NCBI GenBank assembly: GCA_021234155.1 | Contig: JAJEKV010000342.1 | Span: forward strand, 62,001 to 126,000 | Direction of reading: 5' to 3' | From: Isoetes taiwanensis | Taxonomy: Eukaryota; Streptophyta; Lycopodiopsida; Isoetales; Isoetaceae | Length of the DNA: 64,000 nucleotides | Shown: piece after piece, positions 56,250 to 64,000 of the stretch | How positions within the stretch are numbered: the stretch's first letter is position 1 | How the letters are laid out: the number at the start of each line of letters is the position of its first letter | Notes under the pieces: generated by a model | What the model saw: only the letters and a program-made list of their open reading frames with translations | Told to the model about the DNA's origin: nothing | Database searches by the model: none | Made by a program: the position numbers and the translations under genes

Positions 56250-59082
56250 AAACCCCGTGGAAGGAAACAATGAACCAATTGAATTGCAGGGGACGGCAGG
56301 GGATAAACTAGTGGAAAAGACATGTGAGTTCTTGCGACGAAGTGCCGCAAACCGGCTTATGCTGCTGTGTGTCATCGTTTTCAGATCCAAACGATGTCGT
56401 GATCCGGATATGAAGTTGGGTGAAGCATGGATAGGGTTTCTCGTTATGAATTTGTTGCCAATGCCCGAGAAGATTTCTATGCTCTGTCGTGCTTTGTGCG
56501 TAAATGCCACGATGCATGACTTGGTGAGATGGCCAATAGCATTGGTTCTCGCTGACAAGATTCCGCTTTCTAGCCTAGTTACTACCGTGAAGGAGACTGA
56601 GGTTGAGAAGGAAGCTTACGCCATCAGCCGGAGGCCGGAGTAACAAAAAAAAAAGACAAGCATCACATGGTGAACAGAAGCAGAGGACGCCGACCCCCAA
56701 AAAAAAGGTGAAAAAGGAAAACCACACCCGAAGCTATCTTGCGCTTCAGTCCTCGATGTGCCGCTTTGAAGAGATGTTGTGCTAATTTCACGCTTAAGGA
56801 GGTATCCGCCATGAGGACCTTCTATCGAACATGAAAAACTCCAACGCATCACTTTTTTGCAGACAACATGCTAGATCTTTGTTCGTGAGAATGGATGTGT
56901 GAAAAAGCTAATGCCGAACAACAGTGGAAGTCTCAGGTGAAGGCATGGCATAGTGCATATCAGATCCCGGTTTTACATTTTACAAATGGAGGAAGCTTTT
57001 ATGGAAGGGCACAGATTGCGGAGCATGGAAACTCCGGGTCCATGAAGCCAAGGTCTCATACATCGGCCGGGTGCGCGGCTATCTATGTACATAGATGAAA
57101 ATGTCAAACTATGCCACACCGCCAAAGGTTACGAGTGGGGAACTAGAGAAAATGTGAAGAGATTACCTTCCATCTTGACTAAAAAGGACATACATCAAGA
57201 GGTAGATATAACCGCCCACCTAGATGACAGAAAACATGTTTCTCAATCGCCCTTCTTGTCAACATGGAAGGAGAACCACTCAGAGGTAGCAATCGCCAAA
57301 AGGATAGCATTTTCTAAGTGTAATACACATTGTGATAAAGGAGAAACTTGCCAAGACTAGGGATCCGAGAGAAATAAGAGAGCTCGCCGTGGAAAGGAAA
57401 TCTCACATGATGTTTCAACTTTCCCGGCAGGAGTCTCTACCGGTCGTGGAGAGCTTTGTCTCATCGATCTCCTGAAAATGCCTTAACCATTATACATGAT
57501 AAGATGGATCGGAATAAGACGATGGTTCCTCGCCCGAGAAGCTAGCAAAATCGTATGGAGGGGTGAACGGTTGAAGGTGAGTCTTACTTGGTGCTCTCAT
57601 GCATGGGCATGGTGTAGGTGCTTTGGGCCACTTGGCATTTGGACCTCTGGCCGATGATTCAATTTTCATGTGGGATCTTTAAATCATACCTTGAAAACAC
57701 TAGAGAATCAATCCGAGGACAATCGGGGTCATTTGAGAAATACAGATCATCAAGGAAGCCGTTGGGGTGGAGCAATCATGAACACGAAGCCCTTAGGAAA
57801 AAAATGGTGAATGGCACTAGAAATGATTTTATGCCTCCTATCAAGGGCCCCCTCGACAATCAAGAAGTTGCCTAGGAGGCTTTACTTGCAGCTAGACAAT
57901 TGCTCGGGACAAAACAAGAACAGGTATCTTTTCTCTTACTTGTCATACTTGGTCTGGTTAGGTGTCTTCGATCAAAAGTAACCGGGATTCATGATGGTTG
58001 GACACACCCACCTATGACATAGATGCCCTCTTTTGGAAACTACTCTACTCTATTGAGAAGATCGATGCATTGACTATTCGGAGCTTATGCAACTCTTCGT
58101 GCAGTGTAGTTCAAAGTCTCCTACGCCCTACCTTGTGTCTGAGGTTCCCAACCTGGAAAGAATTTGTGAAAGGTTTTATCCCGATAAGAAGGACCGTTTA
58201 TGTGGTCATTTGGAACCTCTACTCTTCAAGTTCCGAATGAATGATGGATGGCCACTAATGTTCTACAAGATGAGGCCGGGGCATAGGGAGTGGCTACCGA
58301 AAAGGGAATTAAAATGTGGAAGGAGGATGCCCAAGGCTTACCTATGATTCCTAGAGGGTCACCTAAGGTCGTGGTGACCATATCGTGAGCTTGATGATAT
58401 AGGTGCCTTGAGAGCTTCAATTGCCAAGTACATGATGCACCTGGCAGCTATTTCTAGAGCCGGGCGATAACTCATGGTCTAACACATATATGAATGAAGT
58501 TATTGACTCTTGGTCCACCTTGTTGCGAAGTGCTTGGGGACGTTTCAGCCCGCAGAGAACTGCTATTCGAGATTTTCCGCCCAAAGACGAGACAAACCGC
58601 ATTAGAAGAACCCGACAACTTATTGGTGGATGAACACATTGGTGCATCTCATTATGTCGGGCCTTTCTCCGTAAACCCAAGAACCCCGTTGAAATATTCG
58701 ACCCCTACCAAGATGTGAAGAAAGGAATGCTCTTGCCGATCAGGCCACATGATAACCGCCCGACGCGTGGATGGCCTTTGCGGAAGAGGACCCAAGAGAG
58801 GACCCTAATCTCCCTCACTATGAAGAGGTGTTTGTTTCTTGGTTTGAGCCTGTTGCAAAGAAAGGGGGTACCTCATATGCAATGCAAGATAGGGATTGCC
58901 GGAGCAAGAATTGGAGACCGAATCCTAATGACCCGCCACGCTACCAACATTTGAAAACGATAGACTATGGTTGGGCCAGAGGGACTGTGCCGTTGACAGC
59001 CGGGGTGATCCCGGTGAGTGTGGGGTCTCGGTTGCAAGAATTAGTGGCTAAAGAAGCTAACCACGAGGATGAGAACTCTTGA
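56250..59082 (+). pseudogene. DUF7869-type transposase-like gene, decayed
   Basis: Plus-strand pieces in shifting frames align to one long protein that I recall from plants and animals as a transposase-like family with the DUF7869 domain. 56,257-56,640 is N-terminal. About 57,340-57,420 gives TRDPREIRELAVERKSHMMF. About 57,480-57,520 gives IIHDKMDRNKTMVP. About 57,600-57,670 gives HGHGVGALGHLAFGPLADD. The core is at 57,883-57,955: LYLQLDNCSGQNKNRYLFSY followed by LSYLVWLGVF. A stop follows, then GFMMVGHTH and, one frame over, YDIDALFWKLL (family motif HTHEDID). 58,087-58,347 ends MNDGWPLMFYKMRPGHREWL. 58,771-59,082 closes with EEVFVSWFEPVAKKG and a TGA. The DN/HEDID acidic residues are the likely catalytic set. 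Stops and frameshifts show it is inactive. Confidence 0.75.
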
Positions 59083-59219
59083 GGTATGCAATGCTCTTTA
59101 CATAATTACTATATCATACATGACATGCACCTTACAATAGACTAGTTATTATTCATTAGGCTTTGTGTTTTCATCTCAACACAAGAGCTCTTACACTATA
59201 CAATGCCAAAGCGTGTGAT

Positions 59220-60178
59220 TCATTCATCTTCGTGGATCTGTAGTAGTGATCCCCGATATCTCATAGCTCATGCGCTCGGGAAGCCAAATCGGATGGATCA
59301 TAACACCTAATTGACGCAGGCAATGAATCTCCGCGCCTAAAGCTTTTCTTCTAAGTGGTAGGGATCAAGAAGAAGATGCCCATCAAGGCAACCAACAAGA
59401 TCTGCGTGGCTCATTGAGCACTTGATCGCCTCAATGTGGTGAATCAAGAAGGCGCAGAAATCCATGGGGATGAAATGAAATGTAGCCCTCAAGTGAGCGA
59501 GAAGCTTTTATAGTGAAGTGGAATGATTGAGGTGAATTATTGGGGTAGAGTTCACCATTATTGAACGTGTATCGATCGTTGTATACGCACAAGAATAATA
59601 CTTATTTCATACTAGTATGCATTATGTTTGAAAACATGTTTGCTTGACTTAATTTAGCTATGATTAAATTCAATGACGCCTTGCGTAAAAGTGGAGGTGG
59701 GATAGCACATCGTTACAATATACTCGGTTAAAGGCATTGATATTACATCCTTAATCAGAATGCTATTACATCCTTACTTAGTTATTAGGTACCCATGTCA
59801 TTATTACATTATTAGCGGTGTGCGAGATTCACTCGCCATCAACATCAAAGCTCGCGGATGCCATTCAAACTCATAGATCTCCCCGATCGGGGAAGCCAAG
59901 AATGTGGACTTTAACACGAAAGTGAGCTTTCGCAAGCACTAGCGGTGTCCATCAGCTTTTAGATAAGAGCCATGGATCAAGCTTAATGCCATTTCTAGCG
60001 ATTCGCCAGATCGTTGTAGCTCAAGTAACACTTGAAAGAGCGGATGTGCTCCGGAAGGCATCGAGGAAGCCATGGAAGATGAATGGCCTCTACCCCTCGT
60101 CAAGCCGTTTTTATAGTGAAGTTAAATTATTGATGTGAATTATTGGTGTACAATGTAGGGCCATTATTGAGCTTCTAC
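59220..60178. repeat. Two diverged ~350-bp direct repeats after the transposase-like gene
   Basis: Copy 1 is about 59,220-59,575 and copy 2 about 59,828-60,178. Both contain GGGAAGCC near the start and end with TTTTATAGTGAAGT, TGAATTATTGG and CCATTATTGA in the same order and spacing. They may be subterminal repeats of the element that carried the transposase-like gene. Confidence 0.65.
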
Positions 60179-60185
60179 GAGTATA

Positions 60186-60232
60186 TGTGTATGTGTATGT
60201 ATATGTGTATTTGTATGTATATGTGTATGTTA
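60186..60232. repeat. (GTATAT/GTGTAT)n microsatellite
   Basis: About 45 bp of alternating GTATAT, GTGTAT and TTGTAT units just after the second 350-bp repeat. Confidence 0.85.
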
Positions 60233-61147
60233 ATTACCTCATGTTTCTTGTGCTCGAGAAGTAGGTGAAAGTATTCGTGCTAGAGCAAATTAGGTGTGCT
60301 TAAAATTCTCAAAATGGGCTTATTTTCTCCAATTAATGAAATCGTGCTTATATCCCGACAATGCAGCATCTCTTATGTTATCATACATCTGTGCCAGTTC
60401 TTAAAGGTTGATGAAACTGCAGGTTTGGATCAAGTATTAGAAGCATTTGCAGCTTCCTTGAGCAGAGTGGCAGGCTGCTCATTTTACTCTTTATTTCTTT
60501 CTTGATTCCTCTTCACTCTTGCAACAGGTTTTCATAGTGCTATCAAGACTTATTTGCAGCTAAAGGAAAGTGTGTACTTGGCTCCTGTAGTACTCCATCT
60601 AACTGGGAAGATTGGTTCTGATCATGTAGTACTAGTAAAATAGAAGAAGAGGTTGAGAAATGCATATTAGTACTGAAGATGTGAATATGAAATTTGATCC
60701 ATTTGGGATCCATGTGCTTAATTTCTATCTGGTCCATGAGGGGCCATATGTTGTAATTCTTCCTATCTGTTAATACAAAATTTCTTACCTTCAAAAAAAA
60801 AAACATATCACATCCTAATAAAGGCCACAAAAGCTAAGAAACGATTTAACCTTTTGTCTAGTTTAAGGAATCTCCACAAAATAAATCTATCTTGCTTAGC
60901 TCTTCTGGAAAGAAAAAGAAAATATAACTTGATTAAATTAAACACACAGTTTTGTACTACCTCCAATATATAACAAAAAAATGGAAAACTTTGATGGTAC
61001 TCTCAACTACATACTGAAGATATGCCTATGGATGAAATAGACATTTTTTAATGCAAATGATTACAGAGTGACACACAGTGGACCAAAATTTTAAACCTAG
61101 ATCTTTTTGCTCATATTATGACTCTTTAGATGTAGCATATATTCTAC

Positions 61148-61418
61148 GATTATGTGTGGGCGATAAGTATGGTGATAGTGGTTAGGATGGTATTAGCTTA
61201 TGGTCTTTTGCTTAGGATGACATTAGCTTTCCTTATGTCTAAGTCTAATGCACAGGGCAGTGATAAAGTCATAATGATTATGTGTGGGCGATAAGTATGG
61301 TGATAAAACAGCATGCATATGGTTAGGATGGTATTAGCTTATGGTCTTTTAATTAGGATGACATTAGCGTTCCTTATGTCTAAGTCTAATGCACAGGGCA
61401 GTGATAAAGTCATAATGA
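61148..61418. repeat. ~130-bp tandem duplication
   Basis: Copies at 61,148-61,275 and 61,276-61,418 are almost identical (both start GATTATGTGTGGGCGATAAG). The second carries about 13 extra bases with GCATGCAT. High identity implies a recent event. No gene is affected. Confidence 0.92.
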
Positions 61419-61419
61419 A

Positions 61420-62630
61420 GAAATATAGCTGTTAATTGCTCTAGCATGTAAGTTCATGTGTAAATGGGTTTGATTTGTTGGCCTTATGCAGAATGGGTTG
61501 CTTATAGGTTAGTCAACCAGGGCTCAAAGGGGGCAAGCATTTCTGGAGCCAGCTTTCTAATGTATTCAGATTTAAAGCAGAGGTTTCTTGCATTTTTAGC
61601 ATAGTTAACATCAATATTTGCAAGATTCCTACCTAACATGAAAGTTAGATCTTTGGAAGTTCTTTCCAACAGTGCCTTTAGTTAGATAAATAGAGTAGTA
61701 TCAAGAGATTTGTGGCCAATTTAGTATGACTGTAATTTTTAGACAGCAGAAGGTTTTGGTATTTTTAGCATAGATAGGCTCAAAATTTGCAGAAAGGGTA
61801 CCTAAGATGAAAGTTAGATATTTGGAACGGCTTTTCTTTTCGGTGTATTGCTTTTGACAATTGGAGCAAAAGATAAGAAAAATTAGGGCTAATTTAGTGC
61901 ATTGTATTACAAACAAAAAGTGTTTGGTATATTTGGCTTAGTACGCTTTGTGGTTTGTCTTGCTAAATAGATGTGTAAAAATTGTAGGGGTTCTGATCTA
62001 AAAAGGAATAGATTCTAACCTTGTATTATCATCCGTTGTGGTAAGGTGCAACAGAGGACCATGCAGTGCCATTTGATGCCTTTCCTCTCGCGGATTAATT
62101 CATCCCAAGTATTCGGATCGTGTCGCGCAACATTGGAACGAAAGTGTTTAAGAAAATTACTAATGAAAAGAGCGCAAATTGTTACGATAGAGCACCAAGA
62201 TAGACGAAAATGTTCAAATAAAGGACATCATACACCGCAAAGATTTTGAATCAAAAAATGACGAACTTAAGTCCGATCCTCCTTTGTAATGGCAAATGCT
62301 ATTGTAGCAAGCATTCGTGGTATCTCCAGCATTTTAACTATGAGCATATGTCAAACATGGGGAGCTTCCCATTTGCCAAGTTGGAGAACTAATAAATTCA
62401 TAAAGTTTAGCCATCACATGAAAACGCAAGGATGCAGATTGCAGGGTATGGACTAGTTTAAACTAGGCTTTATTGGCAAGGGAAAATTGCACCGTGTAAC
62501 CTAGGTTGGAAGCAAAAACACAAAAGCAAAAGCGATGGAAGCAAAAGGAGGTAGTGGAAACTGGATGCACCGGAAGCAGTCTGGGATTCACTTAGGAAGC
62601 AAAAACCCGTCAAAAGCATTAACTAAACTC
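61420..62630. other. AT-rich stretch, no supported gene
   Basis: A possible coding-like scrap lies at about 62,055-62,180 (FIPSIRIVSRNIGTKVFKKI on the plus strand) but is too short to place. Nothing else seen. Confidence 0.35.
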
Positions 62631-62639
62631 TAAAATGCT

Positions 62640-63171
62640 GTTCTAACAAAAACAGAGCCAGATCTGTATAAGATGAAACAGTTCCTGGATCTTTTGGGGT
62701 TTAGTATGGCCATTCTTCCATATCGAAGTCGACAAGGAAATGCCATGCGAAGTCCCGCCATAATCAAGACTCGGTAATTTGTTTCGAAAAAGAACCTGTG
62801 GTTGCAAAAGAGTTGGCAAAGGCAAAAACTTAAGCAGCAGGATCGTGAGCTAAGGAAAAAAGCGGGAGCACAGACAGATAATAGGAATCAAAGCTATGGG
62901 TCTTAACATAGAAGGGATTAAGTCAAAGCAATCTGGCAATCTAGAGGCGAAACTAGGTTTTATCTCAGAAAACAAAAAAGCGGAGCACCGATAGAATGGA
63001 AAAACCAGCAATAAATTAAGCGACGTTATCCAACGAACTCTAGAACAGAAAAAAACCACAGCTAAATAGCAGAGTAAATTAAGAACCTGCGGCTGTAGCA
63101 AAAGGAGAGGAGAAATCAAAGCAAGGGAGGGGCTTCCCTGGTGAGATAGGAGCTTGGAGACGGCCTTCGCC
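62640..63171 (-). CDS. Possible 5' exons of an unrecognised minus-strand gene
   Basis: On the minus strand an ATG in good context (GGAGATGGCG, about 63,171) opens MAKAVSKLLSHQGSPSLALI followed by SPLLLLQPQ, then a possible donor GTTCTT at about 63,085. A second piece after CCACAG at about 62,800 reads LFRNKLPSLDYGGTSHGISL and ends near 62,645. The N-terminus is basic and Ser/Leu-rich like an organelle-targeting peptide. No domain is recognised, and an upstream in-frame Met exists at 63,260. It could be a partial gene continuing below 62.6 kb or a fragment. Confidence 0.3.
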
Positions 63172-63269
63172 ATCTCCGTGGAAAATTTTTGGTTCTTTTC
63201 TAATTTTGCTAGCCCTAGAATGTGCAAAAATAAAGATCTAATGGTGGAAGGTAATGCCACATCATTTTT

Positions 63270-64000
63270 TGCTGAGGTGAAACGTGGATAGGCTAGAATT
63301 TGAGGAAAGGCTGCAGGCTTGGTTATGCTGGCGTGCTAAAAAAGATTTTATTGCCTATGGAGATAAATTACAAGCATAGAGATAAATTACAAGCATAGAT
63401 ATAGAAGCATTCAACTTGATGAAGAAACTTACACTAGATGATAAGAGCAGACGAGAAATGTGAAAATGAGGATGAGAACTTCGATTGATCCATCGAAGGT
63501 TGTTCTTTCCACCAGTTATATAACTTAAATGCATTGAATATATTCAAATATGGATGTCATAAGCATATGTTAAAAGCTATGTTGCATTGGGTAAACATAA
63601 CTAAGCAAAAGTTTATAGGAGTAATCAAATTTGAGATTTTGCCAGCTCCAAGTAGATATAAACATAAAAGTATCGATAATTTTAGCCAAACACACGTCAT
63701 AAAGTATGCTACGATTTTATACAAATAGTCAAACAATTTTTTGCTATGAAGAATATAATATATGTTTAATTTTTTTCCGGGTCATAAACAATGCTAGTAT
63801 AGTGTGTGCATCTCATAGACCAGTTTAGGCTTAAGTGGGAATCAAAATGTACTTCCAATATATTCTTCTGAACTTTATCAGCCGCTTCCAATTGGAAGAT
63901 TGTTTGTATTATGCAATGAACATGTGGATCATCTATGTTATATACAAGGGATCATAGGCATATGAATACAATGCATTGCAGCTAAAATTCTAAATGAGCA
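63270..64000. other. AT-rich window end, nothing recognised
   Basis: A short duplicated phrase (GAGATAAATTACAAGCATA twice at about 63,360-63,396) is the only structure I see. Confidence 0.5.

Noticed and set aside
1-64000. tRNA, rRNA or other structured RNA genes
   Set aside because: I looked for tRNA A/B box patterns and rRNA-like stretches by eye and found none convincing; a tRNAscan or covariance-model search would be needed to exclude them.

Overview
The window looks like nuclear DNA of a land plant. It has short GT-AG exons, plant protein families (a SOUL heme-binding protein, an ABCB transporter, a folate-biopterin transporter, Aurora kinase and ACC synthase-like pieces), low gene density and many old transposon remnants. 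Non-LTR (LINE) copies and DNA transposons dominate, and I recognise no LTR retrotransposon. Together with the transposase types, this leans me towards a seed-free plant (fern, lycophyte or bryophyte), but that is a weak inference. Only one gene reads as fully intact: the three-exon SOUL gene at 32.0-33.1 kb.

Layout. 0-5 kb: decayed plus-strand coding pieces of an unrecognised, probably transposon-borne gene. 5.4-8.1 kb: a decayed minus-strand transposase. Three stretches between 1.0 and 7.65 kb are packed with TGTACA motifs. 8.7-10.5 kb: exon-like pieces and pyrimidine-rich DNA. 10.5-11.4 kb: a 0.9-kb fold-back (inverted duplication) carrying the zinc-knuckle end of a Mutator-like transposase. 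11.4-16.5 kb: a pentamer microsatellite, a LINE 3' end, and unannotatable AT-rich DNA. 17.06-17.82 kb: the C-terminal exons of a folate-biopterin transporter, cut off by a LINE at 17.82-19.05 kb. 22.0-24.2 kb: two more LINEs. 29.4-31.14 kb: a minus-strand composite of N-terminal Aurora kinase exons and C-terminal ACC synthase-like exons. 32.0-33.1 kb: the SOUL gene. 34.6-37.2 kb: an internally deleted LINE next to a GC-rich array of roughly 300-450 bp repeats. 38.7-42.8 kb: two LINEs facing each other. 43.27-47.24 kb: an ABCB transporter pseudogene. 50.5-59.1 kb: a GC-richer block with a decayed minus-strand gene and a divergent plus-strand transposase-like gene (DUF7869 type), followed by two diverged ~350-bp direct repeats. 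62.6-63.2 kb: a possible first exon of an unknown minus-strand gene.

The window reads mainly as a record of transposon activity and gene decay. The two most distinctive signals are a dispersed family of short sequences that end in a GGGTTGCCC/GGGCAACCC hairpin plus five or six A residues (five copies), and the fold-back made of a duplicated Mutator-like transposase terminus. All family calls are from reading translations by eye; no database search was possible.
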